Assembly (NCBI GenBank): GCA_024449915.1 | Contig: JAMZAV010001041.1 | Location: 124,001-188,000, forward strand | Direction: 5' to 3' | Source: Sweltsa coloradensis | Taxonomy: Eukaryota; Arthropoda; Insecta; Plecoptera; Chloroperlidae | DNA length: 64,000 bases | Part shown: in pieces, positions 37,601 to 47,368 of the stretch | Position numbering within the stretch: the stretch's first letter is position 1 | How the letters are laid out: each line of letters opens with the position of its first letter | Position numbers and translations under genes: made by a program | Notes under the pieces: model-generated | What the model was told of the DNA's origin: nothing | Databases searched by the model: none | The model's input: the letters and a program-made list of their open reading frames with translations, nothing else

Positions 37601-40600
37601 GACGACAGTGTTCTACCGTCTTCAAAGACCACTCTCCATTGTTAATTATAATTTTATTTAGCTTTCCCTTAGTCTGAAACGTGCAATATTAGTCTTTGAG
37701 CCCATTTAATATTAATTTGTTTGGACCAAACCATTCTTCAAGCTTTCTAATTATAAGATTAATATTAGCTAATAATTCTTCCTCATTGTTTCCTGTAACA
37801 ACTACACTAGTATCATCTGCAAATATAATTACTAAGCTAAATTCAGTAGGTATGTTTGAGGAAAGGTCATTTATGTATAAACTGAGTCAGTGACCACAAA
37901 TGTTTGTTCAATGATTATACTAGGGAAACGCTAAAGTCGTTGTTAAACGAGTGAGTGGACCATGTGTTGAGTACCCGGTAATGTTCCCTTTCCTCCTTCT
38001 ACCTAAGGTCTACCTAGCCTATCGTAGGCTAGAGTGGCGCATTATGGCCTTACTTACAGTTGACGCGCCTGTATACCTACTATACTCAAAACCCTATTAA
38101 TTATACTTATATAATAATTATCATCAAACTTAAATGCAAATGTTCGCGGGTACTCAACACATGGCTCACTCACTCGTTTAATAACGACTTTGGCGTTTCC
38201 CTAGTAATAATAGGGTTTTGAGTGTCAACTGAGGCCATAATGCGCCACTCTAGCATATGATATGCTAGAGAAGCCTTAGGTAGGGGGAAGAAAGGGAATG
38301 TTACCGGGTACTCAACACATGACGAGTCCAAGTTGTCTTGAATGCAGGCGATGAGCGCATACGCGCGTACCGCGAGCGATCGGCGGAGAACGTCCCGCCG
38401 TATGCCGTAAGGAGATGAGTTCCTCACGGCAGCCGGCTAGAACTGAGCCGTACGGTGCCCGTATCTACGGAGCTCCCCTAAAACCGAGAATGAAATTGGC
38501 CCGGAGGCGCGCGCACGTAATGGCGCGGGCCACAGTAGTCTTGGTAGATCTATACCATATATTTTTTCCTAAATGTGTGTGATCCATGGTGTAATCGCCT
38601 CAAAAAACGATACCGCCTCCCTTGCTCAGACATTGCTGTGACTGAAGGTAAGCGGTAGCAGGCGACCGGCCGAGATCGTTTCTTTCCCCCAAATGACGTT
38701 ACACATAGTCTTAGCGTGATCCAGTAAAAACAAATGTAAATAAATCCGATTTTATTGGATCGATTTTGAAAATTCATTTTTCTTTTTACGTAGAACAGTT
38801 CATTGAAGAAAATAGCTGTCACAACTTCAAGACAAGACTCATCCTTTAATTAGTTTGTGTGGCTTGAGCCCCTTGCAGAATTCAAGATTGTTTGGGCTAT
38901 TCAAACTCTCTTGGTTGTCAGTAATTCATACCACAACTCGCACTCCCAGTTCAAATAAAACCGACTCTAGGGTACATGCTAACTTCTACATCTAAGTCTA
39001 TCTAATCTAGTATCAATTCCAATTTTTTTCAATGTTAGTTATGGCCTATGGATTCCATTAAGTATTGATGGTTCCCAGGAATTAGTAGGTATGAAATTGG
39101 TACAATTGAAACACAAAATTAATTGGGTAAGCTATTTTAGGCATATAGTATAGGCCTAGGTTTATATAATTAACTTTGCATTTCTATCCTACAGGTAAAC
39201 GGACACAAGAATGCATATGTGTGGGGATTTGCATTACTTTGATAGCAGTTAATCTCTTCTTCATTATTCTACACCTTCGAATAGAAAACTTGAGCACTAT
39301 TTTGATAGCAGCTTTATGTGGCATTATAACTGCAGATTTTACATCTGGCTTCGTTCACTGGGGGGCAGACACGTGGGGATCAATTGAGCTCCCACTAATT
39401 GGCAAGGTAGGTATTGTAGTTGTACACAGTTTAATTGTGTTTGCAGCCAGATATTCCCTACAGGTTCTCGCCATTGAGAGATTGGGAAATGTGCTGTTAA
39501 GTGTTAACGGCAGGGAATTACAATGTACACCAAAGGTCTTCAAGCTGAAAGCTAGGTCTGGGCTTTAACATGGGCGTATCATTCAATTATTGATATTGAT
39601 ACATTATCAAACTGTTAAAAATTCATACATTTTACTTCTTGTTTCCAACACATCTTTCAAATTAATTCAAAGTAAGGACCTGGTTACAAAGGATTGCTAT
39701 GGTAGGCCTATCGCCAAAAATGCATTATGATGTTTCATACTCCCCTTTAATGACCCGGCACTTCCACCAATTATTTAAGTATGAATCTAAATTTGAAGAA
39801 AGAAATCCACTTTTTTTAGGTGTTTGCAGCATAAAGGGAAACATTTAAATCGTTAAAGATTGGTAATACATAGTTAGGTATTCACTTTTTCTTACCAAAT
39901 TTAATAAATCTGATTTTTAATGTGAATATTTTTATATTGAGTTCAAGTATCTTTATCAAAAATATTCCTACTTATTGATATCATAATGATATGTACCCCT
40001 ATATATATATATATATATTTTGTCTTAAGCTTTCGTGATCCAAGGTTTAATATTTTTCCTATCTTTACGGTAAATATCACGCACAGTATTATAGAAAATA
40101 ACTTTTATTCCCAACGTTTCGGAAAACTAGGTTTCCATTTTCATGGGAAGGGTAAAAAATCGATATTATGTTTGAAAATATGTTGCGAAAATATGAATAA
40201 AAAATAAAAAATCTACTAAATAAGTTTAGGCCCTAGGGCCTACTAGTACTAAATATACTTGCCCAGCCCTACTGAAAACCTTGGGGGACAATATTTGTGA
40301 ATCAGAAAGGTTGGCCAACTGACAACTTGTTATAATTTTTGTACAATATTTAAGTAAGTAAGAAAGGTTTATTTACGAAAATGCAGTTTATTGTTGTTTC
40401 TGCGTCTATGTAATTAGATTTATTTAGTTGTCCTCCTTTGTAAATCAGTTTTTATAACTGAATAGGATAGACGTTAAATAAATAATAATAAATAATAATA
40501 AAAATGTTGGACACCCAAGAGATAGATGGAGGGACCAAATAAAATGGAACGTTGAAGAAAGAGGGAAATCATGGGAAAGAATTAATGAAGAAAGACTCGT

Positions 40601-41737
40601 TTGTTACAATTAGGAAAAGGCCAAGGATAGGATAGAAAGAAATGGAGAGAACTGGTAGAAATGCCTGTCTAGAGACATCGAGTAGATGAGGAGGCGTTGA
40701 GCCTGGCTAGTCAAACACGGAAAGTCCACAGCCCGAGAAACTGGTGATACGTCACCCCCCGACCTGACTTATGTTGGAACCGGGTGTTTGATTATTATTA
40801 TTATTTCAAAAATACTCTGCATGCTACGAAAATGGAGTATGAAGTTTTTAACACCGTGTAGGAACAACTATTGTACAACAGTCTAAAAGGTGCATGTAGT
40901 CATGGTTAACCTTTTCTAGAGTCTGGCCATAAACGGCGAGTTGTAAGTGGGCGCGTGGGATGAATCACTATCGAACTCTCCATCAATTAAGTCATCTTCG
41001 GAATCACTATTTAGGACATTTAAATGTACATTCCTAGTTTTATAGGCCAAACTAAATAATCTGCAAAAAAATGTTTAAAAAACCCACTCCAGGGATAGTA
41101 ACTGAATATTTAAATCTCACTCCTGAAAAAGTTAATGAAATTGAGATATATGACCTTTATGTTATTTATTTTCAGAACTTTCTACGGCCATTTCGTGAAC
41201 ACCATATTGATCCCACCTCCATTACTCGACATGATTTCATTGAAACTAATGGCGACAATTTCATGGTGACGATTCCTTTTTTGGGACGTATGACATGGCA
41301 TTTCCTTACGTATACTGATGAAGAAGTCCAACAACATTTTTCATGGAATTGTTATTTATTTTTGCTAGCGATTTTTGTAGCCATGACTAATCAGGTAAAT
41401 TTGCCATGATAAAATACTTAGGTACCTTGTATCCTTCTTTTCAATAAGGAATTTCTAATATACAGTTTTTTTTTAGATTCACAAGTGGTCCCACACATAT
41501 TTTGGTCTACCACCGTGGGTTGTGTTTCTACAAGAGCATCACATTATACTCCCTCGACGACATCACCGTATCCACCATGTTTCACCGCACGAGACATACT
41601 TTTGCATAACTACAGGATGGCTCAACTGGCCTTTGGAGATGATACGCTTTTGGCAGGTATTGGAATACCTAATTGAACGGGCTACTGGTTGTAAGCCACG
41701 TGCTGATGACTTAAAATGGGCCCAAAAGAGAACATGA
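31575..41737 (+). CDS. PEDS1: Plasmanylethanolamine desaturase PEDS1 (TMEM189/Kua), complete coding region in four exons
   Basis: Endoplasmic-reticulum membrane desaturase that introduces the vinyl-ether double bond of plasmalogens. Coding exons are 31575-31629, 39195-39406, 41176-41394 and 41477-41737; all junctions are GT/AG and the spliced frame gives 248 residues plus TGA (human protein about 270). Exon 1 encodes MVSSPQRSAQELANRYST and one base of a glycine codon, followed by GTAAG. Exon 2 has two hydrophobic segments (about residues 25-47 and 51-69) and FVHWGADTWGS (H73). Exon 3 has RPFREHHIDP and TRHDFIETNGDN. Exon 4 has HKWSHTYFGLP, LPRRHHRIHHVSPHETYF and ends KPRADDLKWAQKRT. The histidine clusters are those of the family. 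An in-frame stop lies just upstream of the ATG (context CCGAGATGG). Intron 1 is about 7.6 kb and full of repeats; intron 3 is only 82 bp. Any 5' noncoding exon was not identified. Confidence 0.93.
32217..32458 (-). mobile_element. tRNA-related SINE-like repeat, copy 1
   Basis: Matches 34250-34468 over its whole length (CAAATTCCGCTGGGA near one end, GTCTCCCACATT at the other). On the minus strand GAGACCTGGATTCAATCCCC fits an RNA polymerase III B box, so the head is at the right end. Truncated at 32458, where a terminal-inverted-repeat element begins. Confidence 0.6.
32459..33174. mobile_element. Non-autonomous DNA transposon with about 63-bp inverted ends
   Basis: The left end 32459-32521 (GGTTGGTGTTGGCCAACTTTT at the terminus, ACGGAAAACCACTGTA at the inner edge) is inverted at 33110-33174. 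The interior has a CTTTAACGTCG hairpin (32800-32890) and no transposase frame. It directly abuts the SINE-like repeat on its left. Confidence 0.75.
33782..34143 (+). mobile_element. 5S-rRNA-derived SINE (SINE3-like)
   Basis: 33808-33890 resembles the 5S gene: CACCGAAGTTAAGCA (box A, 33824-33838), then GAGTGGGTGACCGC (intermediate element and box C, 33861-33874), and a hairpin AGAGTGGGTGACCGCTCT. It is too diverged for a working 5S gene. The following ~250 bp, including CCTTCGGATGGGAACTTAAG and GTTGGTCCC, resembles the conserved body of several animal SINEs. Transcription would run rightward. Confidence 0.65.
34250..34468 (-). mobile_element. tRNA-related SINE-like repeat, copy 2
   Basis: Direct repeat of 32217-32458. 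On the minus strand GTTGGCTAAGGCGCCCC resembles an A box and GAGACCTGGTGTCAAACCC a B box, about 40 bp apart as in tRNA-derived SINE heads. Confidence 0.6.
34470..35140. other. PEDS1 intron 1 sequence without recognised feature
   Basis: Mixed sequence, ending in a very AT-rich TATATAATA stretch from about 34960 that leads into the inverted Penelope-like ends. Confidence 0.4.
35198..35233 (-). ncRNA. Hammerhead-ribozyme-like motif, degenerate partner
   Basis: Inverse copy of the motif at 35301-35334: CUGAGGA, hairpin AGCCCA..UGGGCU, but GAACCGUC in place of GAAACGUC. Expected to be inactive. Confidence 0.55.
35301..35334 (+). ncRNA. Hammerhead-ribozyme-like motif, best example
   Basis: CUGAGGA is followed by a hairpin with AGCCCA pairing UGGGCU, then GAAACGUC. 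This provides the conserved CUGANGA and GAAA cores, a 6-bp stem II, and a GUC cleavage triplet. Stem III would be the two-base ACGU palindrome, as in the small dimer-acting hammerheads reported for Penelope-like elements. Flanks CUUGUUU and AAACGACAA can pair as stem I. One unpaired U follows the first core. Confidence 0.65.
35400..36400. other. PEDS1 intron 1 sequence, possibly 5' part of a LINE fragment
   Basis: AT-rich. From about 35580 the plus strand may be worn coding sequence of the CR1-like element that becomes readable at 36410, but I cannot name blocks. Confidence 0.3.
36410..37556 (+). pseudogene. CR1-like reverse transcriptase fragment, plus-strand copy
   Basis: Readable blocks: FSTILEKLFL, SASFNLRPKITDALENKKEL, VLMCDLSRLFDT, NGVPQVSILA, YIADDTS (37009-37029), RKLEEWVWSQQIKIKWVK, then IIWGRSTFAKEIF and QKKAVRILGRKSY. 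These follow reverse-transcriptase order from the fingers to the thumb. Stops are frequent. It meets its inverse copy across a TA microsatellite. Confidence 0.78.
37559..37580. repeat. (TA)n microsatellite at the centre of the inverted CR1-like copies
   Basis: About ten TA units followed by TTATTAATTATTA. Confidence 0.9.
37586..37905 (-). pseudogene. CR1-like reverse transcriptase fragment, minus-strand copy
   Basis: Inverse of about 36950-37250 and better preserved: SLYINDLSSNIPTEFSL, IIFADDTSVVVTGNNEEELL (FADD at 37812-37823), then RKLEEWFGPNKLILNG and SLKTVEHCRLLGII. The two copies face each other with about 30 bp between arms. Confidence 0.78.
37919..38321. repeat. Inverted repeat array with CATGTGTTGAGTACCCG units
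   Basis: ACTAGGGAAACGC...CATGTGTTGAGTACCCG (37919-37977) is inverted at 38147-38205. CATGTGTTGAGTACCCGGTA through GCCATAATGCG (37961-38095) is inverted again at 38211-38321. Three copies of the core in alternating orientation suggest an element and its rearranged partner. The ACTAGG..AAACGC end resembles that of the repeat at 44953 and 59253. Confidence 0.7.
38325..39194. other. PEDS1 intron 1, last 0.9 kb
   Basis: A CpG-rich patch at about 38330-38530, then ordinary AT-rich intron ending in the acceptor TATCCTACAG. No exon seen. Confidence 0.4.
40005..40190 (-). mobile_element. Penelope-like element end, minus strand
   Basis: Minus strand: GGAAACC.UAGU.UUUCC hairpin followed by GAAACGUUGGGAAT, then a segment ATACTGTGCGTGATATTTAC and GGATCACGAAAGCTTAAG that recurs at 61985-62085 on the plus strand. 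The first hammerhead core is worn (AUGAAAA instead of CUGANGA). Confidence 0.5.
40503..40805 (+). mobile_element. LINE 3' fragment, same family as 13325-14065
   Basis: Reads HPRDRWRDQIKWNVEERGKS then WERINEERL, the C-terminal tail typical of the RTE-like protein. It ends in a 3' UTR with CCTGACTTATGTTGGAACC and GGGTGTTTGATTATTATTAT. The same 3' UTR is seen in inverse at 13325-13440. Confidence 0.85.
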
Positions 41738-42409
41738 GGTTGGTTGCTGCCACTGCACGTGAGTGAACTCAGGACAAATCACTTAAACACACACTTGCAT
41801 TGCCTACATTTCTATATACACACATATATATATATATATTTACACGTTGCTATTCTATTACAATGAGAATCATATTTAAGGTCATACTGAATTAGGCCTA
41901 ATTGGAAAAATTGTTTGTTATGCTGACTGACTGGAAGAAACACTAGCTTTATAACCCTTTTCCCTGAATGTTACCAAAAAGCTTACGAACACTTTAAATC
42001 CAAACTAAGTATAAGATTTTACGGTGCCTATCTTTTTTAGTTTATAATATGTACGTATTTAAAAATATATATTTGTGAACTGTAAATTTCAAAGTTTTTA
42101 TTTTTCTGTAGTGTCTGTAGTACATACTCATTTACAGAGTCATTTGTAATAGAGAATGGTGGATTAATGAAATAGAACAGTGCTTTGGTTGCCAGTTATT
42201 TATTCAGGGACCAAAGGGTGATCATTAAATATGTAGGCCTAATAATCAAATGTGTTCTTAGACTAGACCAAAGCTTTTTGTCAAAAGCACTTTTCAAGAA
42301 TTTTATATATGGAACATCATTGCAAGTTGATAATCACACTAAAAATGTAAGAGTAATCAATAATCATGCATTTGCTAATACAATTTTTGTGCTAAATTGC
42401 AAATAAAGT
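41738..42409 (+). promoter_or_regulatory. PEDS1: Probable PEDS1 3' UTR with polyadenylation signal
   Basis: AT-rich sequence after the PEDS1 stop with no open frame of note. It contains a short TA repeat near 41826. The first good AATAAA after the stop is at 42404-42409, followed by a T/G-rich stretch, so transcripts may end about 20 bases later. This is inference from motif position only. Confidence 0.4.
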
Positions 42410-44950
42410 GTTTTATATACTCGTGAATGTATTTCATATTGGATTGATTGATGACTATAGATTTGGTACAATGGCTCGTAGACTGTGGTGCTAAAATATA
42501 TACTGTATGCAAATGCTGGTTCTATATCTTTATTACAAATACAGATCTACTAAGACTGGGCATGACACCGTTTTATAATATGCTCAGTGTTTGCAGGTCT
42601 CAGATTTAAATTTTTAATCAGTTAAAAGTTAAAATGTATTACCATACTATTATTAGCAGTCAGGTCTATTAAATAATACGTCTGTAGATAAACAATGTTT
42701 AAGCTTAATTTCGGTGACAGAGTCTTCCTAATTTATTCTTAATTACTAGTATTGTTTTATGCTGTGGATGGTCGACTGGACAGTCGGACGATTACCTGAA
42801 GATAGGCTAGTTGAATAACTCGAAATAGGCTAAGCCATCCAGTCAGTTGTCCAAGTTATGTAGTGTAATTTGTAAGGTCAGTTTTATGGGCGCCTCTATC
42901 TGCAAAAGGAATTTTGTTTGCAATTCTTGATAATGCAGCATTATTAATGCTATGTGCACAAGGATTCTTTTGAGGCCAATGACATTGTGTATGGACAGGG
43001 AATACGCGTTGCCAAATCTATACACTCGATGACACTACCCAAGTTCCTTTCCCCTCGAGGATGCTTGTCGAACAGCACTGTTTTGGCCCCTAACAACTCT
43101 TTTTCAAGGGGGAGAGGGAAATTCAAATGTTTGTTTTGTACATTTAAAAAAAAAACAATAAGCATTTAACAAAATAACTTTTAACCTTTAATGTCTCTGG
43201 TATAAATATAGAAGACTTTCACCCAAAAAGGAGTTTGTAGGCCTAGAGGGTTAGGGAGGGTAGGGGGTTGTTACCATTGTTTGTTCAGTAATTTTTTCAG
43301 TCAATAGGTATTTATTAAACAATAAAATCTACAAAACTTTTAACGTTTTTATTTAAAATATAAAGGACTTTCACCTGAAAAGGAGTTTGTAAGCCTCAGG
43401 GGTTAGGATGTTGTTTATATTTGGGGCCATATTGCACGTAGGCCGCACTACCTTTGTTTTGTGTACAGTGTTGCCGGAATATTCCTGTTCGTACAGTTTG
43501 CTTTGTGATGGCCACACCAGGATCCTTGTGCGTAGGCCTACAGCTAAACCAATCATTCCACGTAAAACCCTTGTGCGTATAGACACTCCTCAGTTGGATA
43601 GGTTTATATGTCTACCTACCTGTTATGAAAATTGATCTTGGAGGTTCTTAAAACATAAGAATACCCGTAGTCAATAGTCATAAAAGCATCTGGCCTAGAG
43701 GGTGGCAAAACATAATAGGCCTACTAGTATGACTTACCAGACGAATTACTCGACACGGCTGACTTATTTTATGTTAATCGACTGACTGATGGTTCGGCTA
43801 TCCACAGTGTTTTTTCATACCAGTCAGTGGGGCTTACACCTAGCTGGTCATTTTTGGTGTTGACTGGGGATATTAAGTTATTAACAAGTAGCCCTATAGT
43901 ACACATAAAAATTACATTGAATGACCAAATCTGAAATCCAGAATCTGTATTCTATCCCTACTATAAATCTTTGTCCACAATTATTTAGGTTATTTCCAGG
44001 GTAGGGTATCGAGGTATTTAATTTCCAAGGCCTATATCGTGTTCTTTAGGGCAAACAACTGGTTTATAAGAATTAGAACAAACAATTGGCCCTACTATGT
44101 ATCTTTATTTTTTTAAATATTTAAATATTAATAACCAAATGAATGGTAATATTATGTTTCAGTGCTCTTTATGTTAATTTTATTGCCTTTTTTGCATGAA
44201 TTCACTGGTCTACTTACTAACATAAATGTTTCTGAAGAGCTTCTGGTAGGCCTCAATATTATATTTTCATGAATTTGAAGCATATTATGGCATTTTTACT
44301 GGCTATACTAGTGCACACTGAGTGCATGGCTTACAATCGACTGGTATTTGGAGTGCATACTCGGTGCCAGTTTTATCTATTTTACTCACAATCCAAGGTT
44401 GCACTGCCGGACGAGTGCAGCACAAGAGTTAGGCCTTCCTACTCTGGGCCTATGAAGCAATTGCAGGTTTTTGAGTGCAAATTTGGTGGATTTTAATGCG
44501 ACACAATAATTATATACGTATTATTTTTCAATTGATATTGTTTAGACTTGATAGTTATGAGAGTTGTAACACGGCAAAATCAATAATTAACATTTTCTTA
44601 AAATAATGAAACCCTCATAGAAAGTATTAAATGGCAATCTCGTAGGCCTACTCCAAAACTTCAATGTTCTATAGGCCTATCCAATGACAATAACTTGGTC
44701 GTCATTTTGTCAGTTTTTATGGTTGATGGATGCTAACCGATCTAGTGTGTCAGTAACAATAACTTCACAATGTGCATTCATTTCATTTCATGTTAGTCAA
44801 ACATGGCAATAATTTATTGTGTGTCCTGGATAGTGTTATTCATGATATTGATAAGCATAGTCCTACTGGTCCTACTATGTTAGCTGTCGTGTTCTGATGA
44901 TAATTTTTGTGCTTTTTAATAGACACTTCTGGCTACACATTAAAAGGGTA
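42410..44950. other. Downstream of PEDS1: no gene recognised
   Basis: AT-rich with scattered TAGGCCTA. 43170-43230 and 43330-43400 are two direct copies of the CTTTAACGT..ATAAAGGACTTTCACC repeat, each followed by AAAAGGAGTTTGTA. No exon or RNA gene is supported. Confidence 0.4.
43170..43400. repeat. Two direct copies of the CTTTAACGTCG-family arm
   Basis: AACTTTTAACCTTTAATGTC..AAGACTTTCACC and AAAACTTTTAACG..AAAGGACTTTCACC about 160 bp apart, each ending AAAAGGAGTTTGTA(A/G)GCCT. Only one arm of the hairpin is present in each. Confidence 0.6.
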
Positions 44951-44952
44951 TG

Positions 44953-47368
44953 AACTAGGAAAACGCTTAAGCTTTGTTGGATGAGCGTAATTGGTGCATT
45001 GAGCTGCCATGTGTTATGCGGATTTTCTGTTGTTCTGTGAAAAAATTATCACTAAGTCGAAGATTTTTTTAAAATTAAATTAGCCTAAATTATATAAAAA
45101 ATTAATTTTTTTAAAACTTTTTTTTATTAAGAGTCGGACAAGCAGGGGCTAGCGCTTTCAAATTTGGCGGTGACTATCTAAACTAATCGTCCGCTATCGG
45201 TAGCTCTGCCAATACAGTTGCCGTCTTCTCCCTTGGTCCCTAGGCTACCCCATTACCAGCCACGTGTTCGAGATATATTTGGTTGGCGAGTTGGATGATT
45301 TCATGCGACTGACCTGCCACATCGAAGTTTTTATGACAAAATAAATAATTATAAATGTACATTCTTTTGTAAAAGAGACGTAAATTACACTCACACTATT
45401 AAGTGTCCGAATAGTAATGACAAATGTTTACGCTTATCGCAGTTATCGTGCATCTGTATAAATATAACCTCTAGACCGCACGTTACCGTGGGTTCATTGT
45501 TTGCCGAGTGGTTTAGAGCTCTTGTTTTGCATGCGAGAGGAGACGTCGGTTCGAGCCCCGTCTAGGAAAAACTTTTTACTTTTTTTTACTCTTTCCATTA
45601 ATTGTTTGTTCACTTATAATTTGTGTACGGAAACAATTTTTAGAACTTTCGCAGTGCAAATTACTCTAATGGCGAAGGCTTTCTCGCATCCTGCAGCGGC
45701 CATCGGCAGTTATGAAGTTGACCCCTACCGGCGGTAGAACAAGATGACATTTATACTTTTTAAAGCCTAATTCAAATACTACCATAAACCGTATACGAAA
45801 AGATCCGCCTTGTTCTACATGCCTTTTGAGCGCGCCTGCGACGCTTCCCTACATGACGTTTCACCTTTGATCCTGTTTCTAAATCAATAACTTTGTACGA
45901 TTATTTAGAAGACAATCGACCGTTCCAGTGAATAACCACATTTTACCTTAAAAATAGTTTAGTGAGTATTTAAATTGGTCTACACGCAAAAATGGTGAGC
46001 TTATTCTCAATTTTGACTTTTGAGATTCAATGCCAATTTACGAAAACGTTTGAAAACATATTGTTTGGTTGTATCAGTCCTTAAAAACAATGTTTAACTA
46101 AAAAAAAAAATAGCCCGATCATAACCAGTTCTGTAAATATTGCGTAAATCGACGAAAAACTTCCGGCTTGCTGGGTGGGTGGGTAACTAAAGTTTAAACA
46201 TAAACAACACATAAAACATAAAAACAAAGTAAGTTTCACTGGTAAGGGTCACTGGTAGGGCTCGACATTTGCGTTTGACGGGGTAGGCCCTACCTCACGA
46301 TGGCGATATCAGACTGTGATGACGTCAAAGCTGCCGTTATCGGCTTTCGTACATGCGATCCTAACGCACAGACGCGGAACTCTGTGCAGCCATCAAATCC
46401 CATTTTGGGCCTACTTCTGAGCCGTTTTGTGTAACTTTTACTGATGTAATTTAACGATTATGACCATAATTATGGTTCAAACAATATCAAATTTCACCAC
46501 AGTGTTCAGAATAGTAAAATTAATACCGCGCTGTCATGAAAAATGGATATTACTTATTTCAATGCAGTAAAGTTCATCATCAAGTTCCAAAGTTATCATT
46601 TTTTTCCGAAGCAATAACCGACCAAAGAAAAAAATAGACAAATCCGATGTGTTCAAAATTTATTTTTGAGTATGGTTGAATTTTTTCATAATTATTTGAT
46701 CATAACTGTAGAGCTTGTTATTTATTTCTAACACTCTGCAGCCGCGCCTGAAACCTGTCTATGCATTAGGCTCTTAATCGTAATTTAAAAAAAAAAATCG
46801 TAAAATTGCGATTTTCATAAGAAATAATTTTTCGATGGCGCTCAAATTTTACACGAATATATTAGTTCATAAAATTAAAGTTCTGTGAAAAAATCATTAC
46901 AATAAGAAAGCATGTAGGTGTTATAAGTCAAAGAATTGTTTTAAAAAAGAAAAAACCTGTAAAATTTTAATTTTCATAAGAAATAATTTTTCAATTGCGC
47001 TCAAATTTCACACGAATATCTTAATTCATAAAATTAAGGTTCTGTGAAAAAATCATTAAAATCGGATTAAGCATGTAGGTGTTATAAGTCAAAAGAAATT
47101 TTTTTTAAATCGAAAAAAAAAATCGTATTATTATAATCGTATCGTATAATTGATTTTCATAAGAAATAATTTTCCGATTGCGCTCAAAAACGTGGCAGTT
47201 CTAAGTTCAGAGATTTCGAAGGGCTCCATAAAATTTCATCACAATTGGAATATCGGTTTAGCCGGAATCGTGTTCACAAACACACAATAATACGAACAGA
47301 AAAAAAAACATTCCGGATTTTTTTCTCCAGTGTAGTGAAATGGAATCTTTGCTACGCTCATCCAATTA
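44953..47368 (+). mobile_element. Unnamed repeat family (ACTAGGAAAACGC...CTACGCTCATCCAA), long copy
   Basis: Starts AACTAGGAAAACGCTTAAG, then TTGTTGGATGAGCGTAATTGG, and ends GCTACGCTCATCCAATTA, so TTGGATGAGCGTA is inverted near both ends. 46786-47180 holds about 2.5 copies of a ~157-bp internal repeat (key word AATTTTTCGATTGCGCTCAA). The closing segment has GGCAGTTCTAAGTTCAGAG and CATTCCGGATTTTTTTCTCC. 45130-46770 is absent from the 59.25-kb copy. No transposase frame seen. Confidence 0.65.
45493..45572 (+). tRNA. tRNA-Ala(TGC)-like sequence, pseudogene or SINE head
   Basis: TTGCCGAGTGGTTTAGAGC fits the D-arm/A box, CTTGT-TTTGCAT-GCGAG is a plausible anticodon arm with anticodon TGC, and GGTTCGAGCCC is a perfect B box. 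The D stem has two mismatches and the acceptor ends do not pair well, so a pseudogene or SINE head is more likely than a working tRNA. Confidence 0.5.

Larger units (their letters stand above)
39407..41175 (+). other. PEDS1: PEDS1 intron 2 with LINE and Penelope-like fragments
   Basis: Begins GTAGGT, ends TTATTTTCAG. Holds a Penelope-like end (about 40005-40190) and a LINE 3' fragment (40503-40805). Confidence 0.8.

Noticed and set aside
37919..38321. CRISPR-like spaced repeats
   Set aside because: The repeats alternate in orientation and vary in spacing, and the genome is eukaryotic.
45493..45572. Functional tRNA-Ala gene
   Set aside because: D-stem mismatches and a poorly paired acceptor stem; it also lies inside a repeat.
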